From NCBI GenBank assembly GCA_965234685.1, contig OZ248539.1, positions 1,984,001 through 2,048,000 of the forward strand: 64,000 bases of DNA, written 5' to 3'. The notes under the pieces are model-generated. The model did not search any database, was not told where the DNA came from, and saw only the letters and a program-made list of their open reading frames with translations. Position numbers and translations under genes: made by a program. The DNA is from Fimbriimonas planktonicus. Lineage in GTDB: Bacteria; Armatimonadota; Fimbriimonadia; Fimbriimonadales; Fimbriimonadaceae. Below, one piece after another: positions 48,506 to 58,285 of this stretch (within the stretch, counting starts at the first letter, position 1; the number at the start of each line of letters is the position of its first letter).

Positions 48506-49948
48506 GAATTGCGTCAAGGGTGAGTAGAACACCATCGCAGCGATCACCGCGACTGCGCACAGCACGCACGTGTTCTGGATTGCCGGTCGGAAGCGGGCGA
48601 AGCTGATCTCTTCCGTAGGGCCATCGGTAAGCGCTACGAGTCGCGCAATGTTGAGATAGTAAGCCGCGCTCACGATACTGGAGACCGCCAGCACGACTGC
48701 GAGCGGCAGCAGGTCTGCGTTCAAGGCATCTTGGAAAATCAACAGCTTTCCGAAGAATCCGCTGGTTGGCGGAAGCCCCATTAGCGAGACCATGAACACC
48801 ACCATGCAAGCCGCGGCCACGCGGGATCGTTGCCAAAGTCCTCGAAGGTCATCGAGTCCGGTGGACTCTTTGCCGTCGTGGGCAAGCAGCGAGATCACGG
48901 CAAAGGAGCCGATCGTCATCAAGGTGTAGCTGAGAACGTAATAGATCACCGTCTCGGGCCCGATTCGACCCGGGTTCTTTCCGTGTGCAATTAGCGCAAC
49001 CAAGATGTATCCGGCGTGAGAGATCGAGCTATAGCCGAGCACACGCTTCACGTCCTTCTGCATCAGCGCGACAATGTTTCCGTAGAGCATCGTAAGCACC
49101 GCGATCAAACCAAGCGCCGGTGCCCAGATGGCTTGCATCGCGGTTGCTGACTCAAGCAATCGAAAAAGGAAAGCAAAGGCGGCCGTCTTTCCAACCGTCG
49201 CCATGAAGGCAGTAACGTTGGTCGGCGCACCTTGGTAAACGTCCGGCGTCCACTGGTGGAATGGGAAGAAGCTTGCTTTGAACCCGAGTCCGATGAGAAG
49301 CAGAGCCAGACCGAAGGCGAGCAATGCCTGCACGTTTGGATCCTTCGATGCCCAAGCCAGACCAATCCCTTCGATGCCGAGCCCGCCGGTCGCGCCATAT
49401 ACGTTCGCAATTCCGTAAAGGAGGAATCCACTGGCAAAAGCTCCCAACAGGAAGTATTTCAGCGCGCTTTCTTCGCCCTTCTCTTCAACGCGGCTGATAC
49501 CGGCCAAAACGTAGAGCGCGATGCTGAGGATTTCTAGGCCGACGAACATGACCAGCAAGTTCTCGGTGCAGCACATCATCATGGCGCCGACCGTGCTCCA
49601 GAGCATCAGCGGATAGAACTCGCCGAACGGAATCTTCTTTTCGCGAAGATAGCCCTCAGAAAAAGCGATTGTAGCGGAAGCTCCTATAACGCAGACCAAT
49701 TGCATGGCCAGTCCAAACTGGTCACGGATGATCGTTCCGGCAAAGCTCGTCTCAGTTTCAAGGCCAAACTGCCGAATCAGCATCGCGGCCGCCATGAGGA
49801 GACCAATTTGGGATGCCCAAACGATTAGATTGTTGTCTCGCTTTGGAAACAGCATTTCCAAAATGAGGGCAAAAATCCCTGCCACCGCAACCATTGCAAT
49901 GGGGAGCACCATGCTCCAGTTTGTATTCGGCATCAGTGTCTGAATCAT
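48491..49948 (-). CDS. nuoN: NADH-quinone oxidoreductase subunit N
   Basis: 485 aa. Antiporter-like membrane subunit of complex I that takes part in proton pumping. About 14 helices, with the conserved stretches FVGLEILSIALYVLAG, GLGFKASFFPFHQWTPDVYQGAPT and GLPPTSGFFGKLLIFQ. Key charged residues of the pumping helices (Glu in LEILS, Lys in GFKAS) are in place. The ATG overlaps the nuoM stop by four bases (ATGA). A start five codons later is equally plausible. It is the last gene of nuoHJKLMN. Confidence 0.95.
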   Translation of the reverse strand: MIQTLMPNTNWSMVLPIAMVAVAGIFALILEMLFPKRDNNLIVWASQIGLLMAAAMLIRQFGLETETSFAGTIIRDQFGLAMQLVCVIGASATIAFSEGYLREKKIPFGEFYPLMLWSTVGAMMMCCTENLLVMFVGLEILSIALYVLAGISRVEEKGEESALKYFLLGAFASGFLLYGIANVYGATGGLGIEGIGLAWASKDPNVQALLAFGLALLLIGLGFKASFFPFHQWTPDVYQGAPTNVTAFMATVGKTAAFAFLFRLLESATAMQAIWAPALGLIAVLTMLYGNIVALMQKDVKRVLGYSSISHAGYILVALIAHGKNPGRIGPETVIYYVLSYTLMTIGSFAVISLLAHDGKESTGLDDLRGLWQRSRVAAACMVVFMVSLMGLPPTSGFFGKLLIFQDALNADLLPLAVVLAVSSIVSAAYYLNIARLVALTDGPTEEISFARFRPAIQNTCVLCAVAVIAAMVFYSPLTQFLSSR

Positions 49949-51627
49949 CGAATCTCCCGTTTCTCGTCCACGTTCCCGTGAAGGCGAGCAGATGAAATTA
50001 GTCTTTCCGATCCCGCTCGGATGTATTGGCCCTGCATTGGATCTTCAAGGGCAACTCGGATCGTCACTTCTTCCGGCTTGTCCTTCCACGATGGCCGTTT
50101 CGTGGCTTCGCTGATCGCCATCAGTCGCGTCGCCTGCGTACTGGCTTCCATCGGGCCAAAGAAAAGGTTCGGATACAACCCGCCAACGAACACGAAGAAG
50201 ACTAGGACAAAAGCAGGCAGCGCTTTGCTGACCGGAATGTCTTGCCAGTCTGGTCCTTCCGTAACTTTCACCGGTCCGTAGAAGACTTTCTGGAACATCA
50301 CGAAGAGATACACCGCACCGAGGACCACGCCTAAACCGCTGGCAATCGCGAAGCCGGGGGAAAGTCCGAAGAGACCCCGTGCGCCAGTTTCATAGGCGCC
50401 CATCAAGGCGAGGAACTCACCAATAAATCCGTTCGTGGTCGGAAGACCAACGCTTCCAAGCATGCCGAGCAGGAATAGTCCCGCAAAGAGCGGCATCTTG
50501 GCCTTTAGGCCGCCGAAGGCATTCATGTCGGCCGTTCCGTGCTTCTCGACGAGATATCCGACCAGAATCACGAGCAAGCCGGTGGTGATTCCGTGGCTGA
50601 ATTGCTGGAACGAGCCGCCGATCATGCCCTTGTAGGAAAGGCTGAAGATCCCGAGCAGAACAAACCCCATGTGCGAAAGCGAAGAGTAAGCGATCATCCG
50701 CCGCATGTCGGTTTGCGCAATAGCGACCAGCGCGCCGTAAAGAATGCCGATGGTGGCGATCGCCATAAACACCGGTGCTTGGGACTGAACGGCTTCTGGG
50801 AAGAGCGGTAGGCAGAACCGTAGGAATCCGTAGCTTCCCATCTTCACCATCACGCTCGACAGAATTGGACCGGCAGTCGGCGATTCAGCGTATGTGTCCC
50901 CGATCCACGAGTGGAACGGGAAGGCCGGAGTTTTGACCATGAACCCAAGCGCCAGTGCCCAGAAGATAAAGGTCTGCGCTTGCAGGGCGTTCGCCCAGAA
51001 CTTGCCGCTAGCGACTGAAGCTTGGATGTTGATGATGCTGAAGTCGAGCTGTCCGGTGACCTTCTGGTGTTGAATAGCCAGCGCAACAATACCAACCAGC
51101 ATAAAGATCGAACCGGCGAAGGTGTAGATGACGAACTTCGCTGCCGCCTTGTTTCTATTCGGTCCGCCCCATAGGCTGACCAGGAAGAACATTGGGATCA
51201 ACGTGAGCTCAAAGAAGCTGAAGAACAGAACGAGGTCCAGCGCGCAGAACGAGCCGAGCATCGCGGTTTCGAGAAGCAGCACCAGGCCGAAGAATCCACG
51301 AAGGTTCTTAGTCGTGTCCGGGGTTGCCACCACGATGATCAACGTCATTAGCGTGGTGAGCACGGTGAGCCAGAATGAGATGCCGTCGTACCCAACCAAG
51401 TAGCGAATGCCCAGATTCTCAATCCAAGAAACCGATTCGACCGCTTGGAACAAGTAGGTTCCAGAATTGGATTTGCTCAGAACCGCGAGGTTAAGACCAA
51501 GCGCGACCGTGGTGAAAAGGACTGCAATGCTCTTGATGTCCTTCTCCTTCTTCACGAAGCCGAGGAGTTGCAGAAGCAAAGCGCCGATAGCCGGGAACCA
51601 GATGAGAGCGCTTAAAGGGACGTTCAT
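49945..51627 (-). CDS. nuoM: NADH-quinone oxidoreductase subunit M
   Basis: 560 aa. Antiporter-like pumping subunit of complex I. Conserved blocks: FSFFELTLIPMFFLVSLWGG, KTPAFPFHSWIGDTYAESPT, MIAYSSLSHMGFVLLG and GSVGLPTTNGFIGEFLALMG. It ends with a 60-residue hydrophilic tail (MAISEATKRPSWKDKPEEVT) that is longer than in E. coli NuoM (about 509 aa). Starts within four bases of the nuoL stop and overlaps nuoN by four bases. Confidence 0.96.
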   Translation of the reverse strand: MNVPLSALIWFPAIGALLLQLLGFVKKEKDIKSIAVLFTTVALGLNLAVLSKSNSGTYLFQAVESVSWIENLGIRYLVGYDGISFWLTVLTTLMTLIIVVATPDTTKNLRGFFGLVLLLETAMLGSFCALDLVLFFSFFELTLIPMFFLVSLWGGPNRNKAAAKFVIYTFAGSIFMLVGIVALAIQHQKVTGQLDFSIINIQASVASGKFWANALQAQTFIFWALALGFMVKTPAFPFHSWIGDTYAESPTAGPILSSVMVKMGSYGFLRFCLPLFPEAVQSQAPVFMAIATIGILYGALVAIAQTDMRRMIAYSSLSHMGFVLLGIFSLSYKGMIGGSFQQFSHGITTGLLVILVGYLVEKHGTADMNAFGGLKAKMPLFAGLFLLGMLGSVGLPTTNGFIGEFLALMGAYETGARGLFGLSPGFAIASGLGVVLGAVYLFVMFQKVFYGPVKVTEGPDWQDIPVSKALPAFVLVFFVFVGGLYPNLFFGPMEASTQATRLMAISEATKRPSWKDKPEEVTIRVALEDPMQGQYIRAGSERLISSARLHGNVDEKREIR

Positions 51628-53651
51628 TTTCCACCTCGATTCACGACGAACAGGAAGTAGCCCACAAAGCCAACTCCACCCAGCAGCATCAGCATCGCGT
51701 AAAGTCGAACCGCACCGGTCTGAATCTGTTGGAGCCAGCCGCCAAAGTTTCGCGTTCCCGACGCTGATCCTTCGACCGCGCCGTCGATGACCTGGTCCTC
51801 AAGGAATGCACTAGTTCCGATGGCAACGTCTCGTCCGCCTTGGGCGAAAAGATTTGTTAGGAGGGCATCAAAGCCGAACTGGTTTGCCGCGGAGCGACGC
51901 CATCGAGCCCACTTCGTTTCGTCCAAACCTTCTTTTGCGGGCAGCCCACCGATGTAAACCAACACGCCAGCGACGAGGCCAAGGCCAGCCGCAATGTAGC
52001 TGTAGATTTCCAAATTCGGCACCTCGTGCTTCAGCTCGCCGAGCTGCGAAAGTCCGGATGGATAAAGCCAATGCTCAAATCGCTTCCCTTGATTGAGGAT
52101 GAAGCCTGCTCCAGCGCTGAGCAATGCTAAAACGACCAACGGTAGCCACATGGCGACGGGAACTTCCTTTGGCTTGTGGTCTCCGGTCAAAGCGTGGCTA
52201 TGATCGTCATCGTGCCCATCCTCGTGGTCGTGATGTTCCGCAACTGGTAGCTTTCGCCAACGCTCCTCCTTTCCGAAGAACGTCAGCATGGCAAGGCGGC
52301 CCATATACATTGCGGTCAAAGCTGCGACACCAAGCCCAACCCAGCCCGAGATCGCGCTCAACTGCCCCGCGTGCGAGTTTGCAATCGCGGATCCAAGGAT
52401 GGCTTCTTTACTGTAGAAGCCCGAAAGACCGGGCACGCCCGCAATTGCGAGAGTTCCAATCATCATCGTTCCGAAAGTGATCGGAAGGTACTTTCCGAGC
52501 TTGCCGTAGTACCGCATGTCCTGCTCGTGCGACATCGCGTGAATGACTGCGCCAGCGCCCAAGAACAGAAGAGCTTTGAAGAACGCGTGGGTAGTGACGT
52601 GGAACATGCCCGCCCAGTAAGCGCCGGCTCCGCAGGCAATGAACATGAAGCCGAGCTGCGAAACCGTCGAGTAGGCCAGAACCTTCTTGATGTCCGTCTG
52701 ACCGAAGGCGATGATCGCCGCGAACAGTGCCGTGAATGCTCCGACGGCGCAAACAATGGCGCTCGCCGTTGGAGACAGCTGAAACACGATGTTCATCCGG
52801 TTCAGAAGAACGACCCCGGAGGTGACCATCGTGGCCGCGTGGATGAGGGCAGAAACAGGGGTTGGACCAGCCATCGCATCAGGCAGCCAAACGTAGAGCG
52901 GGAACTGAGCCGACTTTCCAGCGGCGCCGCCAAAGAGCAACAGCGCGATCGCCGTCGCCATTGCCGGATTCGCCTTAAGCGCCGTTGTCAGGGCTGGGAG
53001 CATCGCGTCGTAGCTCAGGTAGCGATTGTCCTCTACCGGAATGTTCGCTCCGCTGATCACAACGACGATCAGGAACAGACCCAGCATCAACGACCAGTCG
53101 CCAACGCGGTTAACGATGAACGCCTTGTTCGCAGCCTTTGTATTTGTGGTGTCGGTGTACCAAAAGCCGATCAAAAGGTAGGAGCAGAGGCCAACGCCCT
53201 CCCAACCGATAAAGAGAAGCGGCAGGTTGTTTCCGAGAACGAGAACCAACATCGCCGCAACGAACAGGTTCAAGTAGGCAAAGAAACGGGAGAAATCTTT
53301 GTCTTCCGCCATGTAAGCGGTCGAATAGAGATGGATAAGCGCGCCAACTCCGGTGATGATCAGCACCATCGTCATCGAAAGCGGATCGACCACCCATTCG
53401 AATGGGATGTTGAGCCCCATGATGTTGATCCAACTTCCACCGGTGACGATCACCGCTTCGGCGTGCTCTTGGCTCGCCAGTCCTTGGGTCAGCATTAAAC
53501 CGAGAACGAAAGAAATTGCGATCGGCAACACGGCCAAAACGCCGAGTGCCTTCTTGCCGATCCTCTTCTGAAGCGATGGGCCAGCGAGGCCTTGGATGAG
53601 GAACCCAAGCACCGGAAGCAAAATGATGAGCCAGACTGCGTTATTATCCAT
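51624..53651 (-). CDS. nuoL: NADH-quinone oxidoreductase subunit L
   Basis: 675 aa. Distal pumping subunit of complex I. Conserved features: FIGWEGVGLCSYLLIGFWY, KSAQFPLYVWLPDAMAGPTP, HAATMVTSGVVLL, AYSTVSQLGFMFIA, and the C-terminal amphipathic helix region near KRFEHWLYPSG. A His- and Asp-rich cytoplasmic loop (HHDHEDGHDDDHSHALTG) around residue 470 looks like a metal-binding insertion. It begins one base after the nuoK stop. Confidence 0.96.
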   Translation of the reverse strand: MDNNAVWLIILLPVLGFLIQGLAGPSLQKRIGKKALGVLAVLPIAISFVLGLMLTQGLASQEHAEAVIVTGGSWINIMGLNIPFEWVVDPLSMTMVLIITGVGALIHLYSTAYMAEDKDFSRFFAYLNLFVAAMLVLVLGNNLPLLFIGWEGVGLCSYLLIGFWYTDTTNTKAANKAFIVNRVGDWSLMLGLFLIVVVISGANIPVEDNRYLSYDAMLPALTTALKANPAMATAIALLLFGGAAGKSAQFPLYVWLPDAMAGPTPVSALIHAATMVTSGVVLLNRMNIVFQLSPTASAIVCAVGAFTALFAAIIAFGQTDIKKVLAYSTVSQLGFMFIACGAGAYWAGMFHVTTHAFFKALLFLGAGAVIHAMSHEQDMRYYGKLGKYLPITFGTMMIGTLAIAGVPGLSGFYSKEAILGSAIANSHAGQLSAISGWVGLGVAALTAMYMGRLAMLTFFGKEERWRKLPVAEHHDHEDGHDDDHSHALTGDHKPKEVPVAMWLPLVVLALLSAGAGFILNQGKRFEHWLYPSGLSQLGELKHEVPNLEIYSYIAAGLGLVAGVLVYIGGLPAKEGLDETKWARWRRSAANQFGFDALLTNLFAQGGRDVAIGTSAFLEDQVIDGAVEGSASGTRNFGGWLQQIQTGAVRLYAMLMLLGGVGFVGYFLFVVNRGGK

Positions 53652-54002
53652 TTAGCCCTTCAGCAAGTTCATCTCATCGATGTCGATGTTGTCACGTAGT
53701 CGGAAGATCGCCATGATGATTCCGAGTCCGACCGCGACTTCCGCGGCCGCAACCGCCATAACGAAGATCACCATCATCTGGCCTGCCATCGCGCTCTGTC
53801 CTTCTTTGAAGCTGTTCCCGGCAACCATGGGAGAAAACTGGTAGCGGGCAAAAGCGAGGAAGGTGAGGTTGACCGCATTGAGCATCAACTCAATGCACAT
53901 GAAAATCACGATGGGACTTCGGCGGATAACCACGCCAACAACGCCCGTCATGAACATGAACAGTCCAAGCGCCAGATAGGCGGCGAGTGGTACTCCGCTC
54001 AT
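53652..54002 (-). CDS. nuoK: NADH-quinone oxidoreductase subunit K
   Basis: 116 aa, slightly longer than the usual 100. Three membrane helices, with the conserved Glu in MCIELMLNAVNLTFLAFAR (helix 2) and Glu in AAAEVAVGLGIIMAIFR (helix 3), both needed for proton transfer. Ends at RLRDNIDIDEMNLLKG. A loop between helices 2 and 3 (GNSFKEGQSAMAG) is longer than in E. coli. Lies between nuoJ and nuoL. Confidence 0.95.
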   Translation of the reverse strand: MSGVPLAAYLALGLFMFMTGVVGVVIRRSPIVIFMCIELMLNAVNLTFLAFARYQFSPMVAGNSFKEGQSAMAGQMMVIFVMAVAAAEVAVGLGIIMAIFRLRDNIDIDEMNLLKG

Positions 54003-54054
54003 TTCTTGCCGCCTTCAACAAATGTTGTGTGTCGCATAAGAATCAACAAATCTC

Positions 54055-54609
54055 CTAAAAGCGGCGCTTGGCCAGCAGAATTGAACCGACGATGCCGATG
54101 AGTAGCAAAATGCTGACCGCTTCGAACGGGATGACAAACCCGGTGAATAGCGCACGGCCGACGTTGACTGGTGAACCGTAGCCATCAACCGCTCCAGGTT
54201 CCGTCTTCGACATCAAGCCAGGAAGCACCTGTAGCGCCACCAAGGTGAACATCACCATTCCGAGCGTCATACCGACGGCAGTTTTCGGATCGTTCTTATC
54301 CTGAAGCAAGGCCGGAGCGCTTAGGTTCAGCAGCATGATCACGAAGAGGAACAAAACCATGATCGCGCCGGTGTAAACAACGACCTGCGTGATGCCCATC
54401 ATTTCAGCGTTGAGCGTGAAGTAGATTCCAGCCAGAACGAAGAAGTTCAGGACCAGGCAGAGCGCGCTGCGCACCGCATTGTTGAATGCGACAACCCCCA
54501 CGGCGGAGAGCATCGCAAGCCCAGCAAGAGCCGCAAAGAACAGCAGTTCGCCGGTGATTGCAAATCCAGCCATTTTGGGGGCGGCGGCTGCAGCAAACAG
54601 ATTAAGCAA
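54055..54609 (-). CDS. nuoJ: NADH-quinone oxidoreductase subunit J
   Basis: 184 aa. Five hydrophobic helices. The conserved block NFFVLAGIYFTLNAEMMGITQVV runs into VYTGAIMVLFLFVIMLLN, with the functionally important Glu in NAEMMG. Overlaps the nuoH end by eight bases; nuoK follows after a 52-base gap. Normally nuoI lies between nuoH and nuoJ; it is absent here. Confidence 0.95.
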   Translation of the reverse strand: MLNLFAAAAAPKMAGFAITGELLFFAALAGLAMLSAVGVVAFNNAVRSALCLVLNFFVLAGIYFTLNAEMMGITQVVVYTGAIMVLFLFVIMLLNLSAPALLQDKNDPKTAVGMTLGMVMFTLVALQVLPGLMSKTEPGAVDGYGSPVNVGRALFTGFVIPFEAVSILLLIGIVGSILLAKRRF

Positions 54610-55942
54610 CTGCTGCCTCCGGCGATTCCGGCTTCTCGGCTGGCTTCACTTCGACCATCGAAATTTCACGGTTTGGCAAGAAGTTTTCCTTCGCGGGCTC
54701 CAGCCGGGTCACGGCGCGGAAGATAATCCAGAGCGCAGCGAATGTACAAACCGAAAGAGCGAGCGCTGGTCCAGGACCGGCAACCTCTTGGAGCAAAAGC
54801 CACGTCGCGACAACGATCAGGTTAACCGTAGCAATCGGCAAAAGAGTCTTCCAACCGAGCGACATGAGCTGGTCGTAGCGCAGTCGCGGCATCGTCGCCC
54901 GGAGCCAAACGAATCCGAAGATGATGATCCAAACCTTCAGCAGGAACCAAGCCGGCGCCAACCAGAAGTCCGCCCACTGGAAGTAGCTAACAACGCCGGA
55001 AAGCATCGGCTGCGATTCCGCGATGTAATCCCATCGAACTGGAATCGGCATGTGCCAGCCGCCCAAGAAGACGGTGGCGAAGATTCCGCCATAGACCGCC
55101 ATTGCGGCGTACTCACCCATGAAAAAGACAGCGAACTTCATCGAGCTGTATTCGGTGTGATAGCCCGCGACCAGTTCGTTTTCTGCTTCTGGCAGGTCAA
55201 AAGGCGCTCGGTTCGTTTCGGCGACCATACAGATTGCAAAAACGACCGCGGCAATTGCTCCGTGCGGAGTCAGGATGTTCCAGTTCGATACTGCCGGAAC
55301 GACTCCCCAAAGCGGCCCCTCCTGCGCGGTCACCATGTCGGTGAGCTTCAAAGAGCCAGTGGAAAGCGCGATGCAAGCGAGCGAAACGCCCATGCCCAGT
55401 TCGTAGCTGATCAGCTGAGCAGAGGAGCGAAGACCGCCAAGCAACGAATATTTGTTATTGGAAGCGTAACCGCTCAGAACGACGCCGTAGACGCCAAGCG
55501 AGCTGATCGCCATGATCCAAAGAACGCCAATGTTTACGTCGGCTACGGGCGTCAGACCTTTGAACGGTCCCCAAGGCAAGGTCGCTCCAAGGGCAAAGGC
55601 GGGAAACAGGGCCAAAGCCGGCGCCAAGAAGTAGATGACCTTGTCAACAGAGCTTGGCGTGATGTCTTCCTTCAAGAAGAGCTTGATGCCATCAGCAATC
55701 GGTTGAATAAGCCCAAAGAGGCGAATCTTTTTGCCTCGAAGGAACTCCGGTACCCACTTGTCCTTCTTTTGGAAGGTGATGTTTCCAACTCGGTTTGGAC
55801 CGATTCGGTCTTGGAACCAGCCCAAAACTCGGCGCTCAAACCAGATGAGTGCTGGAACCATCGTGAGCAGGGGTCCAACAAAAAGCAAGACGCGAATCAG
55901 CGCTTGCCAAACGGGATGGAGGTTGTCGTACCACTCTGCCAT
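54602..55942 (-). CDS. nuoH: NADH-quinone oxidoreductase subunit H
   Basis: 446 aa from MAEWYDNLHP; an extension of 25 codons upstream is not conserved-looking. Eight helices form the quinone-binding unit of complex I. Conserved: WFERRVLGWFQDRIGPNRVG, FGLIQPIADGIKLFLKED, SLGVYGVVLSGYASNNKYS, AETNRAPFDLPEAENELVAGY and RATMPRLRYDQLMSLGWK. The protein is about 120 residues longer than E. coli NuoH because of internal and C-terminal additions (ending KPAEKPESPEAAVA). First gene of this nuo cluster. Confidence 0.95.
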   Translation of the reverse strand: MAEWYDNLHPVWQALIRVLLFVGPLLTMVPALIWFERRVLGWFQDRIGPNRVGNITFQKKDKWVPEFLRGKKIRLFGLIQPIADGIKLFLKEDITPSSVDKVIYFLAPALALFPAFALGATLPWGPFKGLTPVADVNIGVLWIMAISSLGVYGVVLSGYASNNKYSLLGGLRSSAQLISYELGMGVSLACIALSTGSLKLTDMVTAQEGPLWGVVPAVSNWNILTPHGAIAAVVFAICMVAETNRAPFDLPEAENELVAGYHTEYSSMKFAVFFMGEYAAMAVYGGIFATVFLGGWHMPIPVRWDYIAESQPMLSGVVSYFQWADFWLAPAWFLLKVWIIIFGFVWLRATMPRLRYDQLMSLGWKTLLPIATVNLIVVATWLLLQEVAGPGPALALSVCTFAALWIIFRAVTRLEPAKENFLPNREISMVEVKPAEKPESPEAAVA

Positions 55943-56000
55943 AGGCCGAATCGAATGTACCTGAGCGTAGGTCCTTTGGTTGGCGTAAGGCGGACAAAGA

Positions 56001-56040
56001 ACGACGGCTGGCTCCAAAAAAGGAGCCAGCCGTCGTTTTG
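56001..56040 (-). terminator. Terminator of pnp
   Basis: A perfect 15-bp stem (ACGACGGCTGGCTCC and complement) with an A6/T6 loop. It directly follows the pnp stop on the minus strand; the T-run after the stem there is short (TTCTTTG). On the plus strand the stem is followed by TTTT. Confidence 0.8.
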
Positions 56041-56053
56041 CTTCAGCTTAGAA

Positions 56054-58285
56054 TTAGCGTCGGCCGCGGAATCGGTCTCCGCCGCCACCACCACCGCGTC
56101 GATCTCCACCGCCGCCACCGCGTCGGTCTCGATCTCCGCCCTGTGGCTTCTGAACGGCGTTTGGATCTGCGTCCTCGTTGTCATCCAACGTTGGAAGCGT
56201 CTGCGCCAAGCCAAGCGCCGTAAAGTTAGTTCGGCCCATGCCGTCAACTTCGTGGACCTTGACGTTCAACTCGTCGCCGATGTTGACCACATCTTCTATG
56301 CGGCTGATCTGCTTGGTCGTCAGGTGCTCCTTCGGCACCATGCCTTCCTTGCCTGGGATGAACTCGATGAACACGCCTCGCCCGATGATTCGGGTGACGG
56401 TTCCTCGGAATTCCGTGCCGACCGCGATTTCGTCGGTCAGTGCGCGAATCATGGCGATTGCATCGCGAACCTGCGTTCCGCCGCTTCCGCCAACCAGAAC
56501 TCGTCCGTCCTGCTGAACATCCACGCTGGCACCAGAGGTTGCAACGATCTTTTTGATCGTCGCGCCGCCAGGTCCGATCAACGCGCCGATCTTCTCGGTG
56601 CTGATCTGGATCGTGGTGACCTGTGGAGCAGTGTCGCCAACGGTTGCGCGAGGAGCCGAGATTTCGGCTTCGATGACGTCAAGAATCTCGAATCGAGCAT
56701 CCTTAGCCTGCTTCAGTGCCTGAGCAAGAACCTCGTCTGGAATTCCGTCCAACTTGGTGTCGAGCTGCAGCGCGGTGATACCGTCTCGGGTACCCGCGAC
56801 CTTGAAGTCCATGTCGCCGCAGAAGTCTTCCATGCCCTGAATGTCGGTAAGGACCTTAAAGACCTTGCCGTCGGACATCAAGCCCATCGCGATTCCCGCA
56901 ACTGGTGCCTTGATCTGGATTCCTGCATCCATCAGCGCAAGCGTCGATCCGCAAACCGATGCCATCGAAGTCGAACCGTTCGATTCGAGAACTTCGGAGA
57001 TCAGCAACAAGGTGTATGGGAACTCGGGGTCTTCGATTGGAACGACCGAGCGGAGCGCTCGCTCTGCCAATGCGCCGTGTCCGATTTCTCGTCGGCCAGG
57101 TCCGCGCATAGGTCGAACTTCGCCGACCGAGTAGGCCGGGAAGTTGTAGAAGTGCATGTAGCGCTTCGGACCTTCGTCCTCAAGTCCGTCCATCGTCTGC
57201 GCGTCGCCCGGCAAGCCGAGGGTGCAGATAGTCATAACCTGAGTCTGACCACGAGTGAACAGGCCTGAGCCGTGTACGCGAGGCAAGATGCCAGCAACGG
57301 CTTCGAGCGGTCGAATTTCGTCAAGCTTTCGGCCGTCTGGTCGGCTGTCCTTCTTGATGATCAGCTCTCGAACGACACCCTTAACCACGCCATCAGCGGC
57401 TTCGAAAAGCTGCTTCTGAAGGTCTGGCTCGTTCTCGTACTCGGGCTTCAGCTTAGCAACGATGTCCTTGATGATTTCATCAAGGGCGCTTTCTCGCATG
57501 GCCTTGTCCTTCGATCCCAAGAGGGCCTTCTGGATGTCCTTGCCAAACTTCTTGTCGATCGCCTTCTTGAGACCTTCGTCAATCGTGTGAAGGTTTACTT
57601 CGCGCTTCGGCTTTCCGGCCGTCTTCGCGAATGCTGCGATTTCTGCGCAGATGATCTTGATCGCGTCGTGCGCAAACTTCAGCGCAACGATCATGTCTTC
57701 TTCGGTTACCTCGGTGGCACCGGCTTCGACCATCGAGATGGCGCCTTCGTGACCGGCAACTACGAGGTCAAGATCGCCAGCCTGAATTTCGGCTTGGCTT
57801 GGGAAGAGGATCAGTTCGCCATCAACTCGGCCAACTCGAACTCCCGCAACCGGATACTTGAATGGGATATCGCTAACGGCAAGCGCGGCACCAGCAGCGG
57901 TGATCGCGAGAACGTCAGGTGGATTCTCTTGGTCTACCGAGAAAGGCATCGCGATGACTTGAACGTCATTTCGCAGGCCCTTCGGGAAGAGCGGTCGAAG
58001 CGGTCGGTCGATGAGTCGGCTGACCAAAACGGCCTTTTCGGAAGGTCGTCCGCCTCGCTTCATGAAGCCGCCGGGGATCTTTCCGACGGAGTACTTTCGC
58101 TCTTCGTAGTCGCAAACGAGCGGCAAGAAGTCTAGGTCGCGGGGGTTTTCGGACATCGTTGCGACGCCCAGGACGACGGTTTCGCCCATGCCGAGGAGAA
58201 TGGAGCCGCCAGCTTGCTTAGCAACGCGCCCCGTCTCGAGGGAGAGCGACTTTCCGCCCACCTCAAATTCGTGGTTGTGAATCAT
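56054..58285 (-). CDS. pnp: Polyribonucleotide nucleotidyltransferase
   Basis: 743 aa from MIHNHEFEV; the 34 codons upstream of that ATG are not part of the family. Phosphorolytic 3'-to-5' exoribonuclease of RNA turnover. Two RNase PH domains (GGFMKRGGRPSEKAVLVSRL in the first; second with KRYMHFYNFPAYSVGE and GHGALAERALRSVVP), then a KH domain (EKIGALIGPGGATIKKI) and an S1 domain (GTVTRIIGRGVFIEFIPGKEG). The end is an Arg/Gly-rich tail (DRRGGGGGDRRGGGGGGDRF), common in RNA-binding proteins. It follows rpsO, as in many bacteria, with a terminator and 268 bases between them. Confidence 0.97.
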   Translation of the reverse strand: MIHNHEFEVGGKSLSLETGRVAKQAGGSILLGMGETVVLGVATMSENPRDLDFLPLVCDYEERKYSVGKIPGGFMKRGGRPSEKAVLVSRLIDRPLRPLFPKGLRNDVQVIAMPFSVDQENPPDVLAITAAGAALAVSDIPFKYPVAGVRVGRVDGELILFPSQAEIQAGDLDLVVAGHEGAISMVEAGATEVTEEDMIVALKFAHDAIKIICAEIAAFAKTAGKPKREVNLHTIDEGLKKAIDKKFGKDIQKALLGSKDKAMRESALDEIIKDIVAKLKPEYENEPDLQKQLFEAADGVVKGVVRELIIKKDSRPDGRKLDEIRPLEAVAGILPRVHGSGLFTRGQTQVMTICTLGLPGDAQTMDGLEDEGPKRYMHFYNFPAYSVGEVRPMRGPGRREIGHGALAERALRSVVPIEDPEFPYTLLLISEVLESNGSTSMASVCGSTLALMDAGIQIKAPVAGIAMGLMSDGKVFKVLTDIQGMEDFCGDMDFKVAGTRDGITALQLDTKLDGIPDEVLAQALKQAKDARFEILDVIEAEISAPRATVGDTAPQVTTIQISTEKIGALIGPGGATIKKIVATSGASVDVQQDGRVLVGGSGGTQVRDAIAMIRALTDEIAVGTEFRGTVTRIIGRGVFIEFIPGKEGMVPKEHLTTKQISRIEDVVNIGDELNVKVHEVDGMGRTNFTALGLAQTLPTLDDNEDADPNAVQKPQGGDRDRRGGGGGDRRGGGGGGDRFRGRR

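Noticed and set aside
52371..53498. A 375-codon plus-strand frame opposite nuoL
   Set aside because: Antisense to an intact, conserved membrane subunit; composition is Arg/Gln-rich and not protein-like.
54479..57268. A 929-codon open frame on the plus strand across nuoJ, nuoH and pnp
   Set aside because: It is antisense to three clear conserved genes and its translation has no protein-like features. It arises because TTA, CTA and TCA codons are rare in those genes, so the reverse frame lacks stops.
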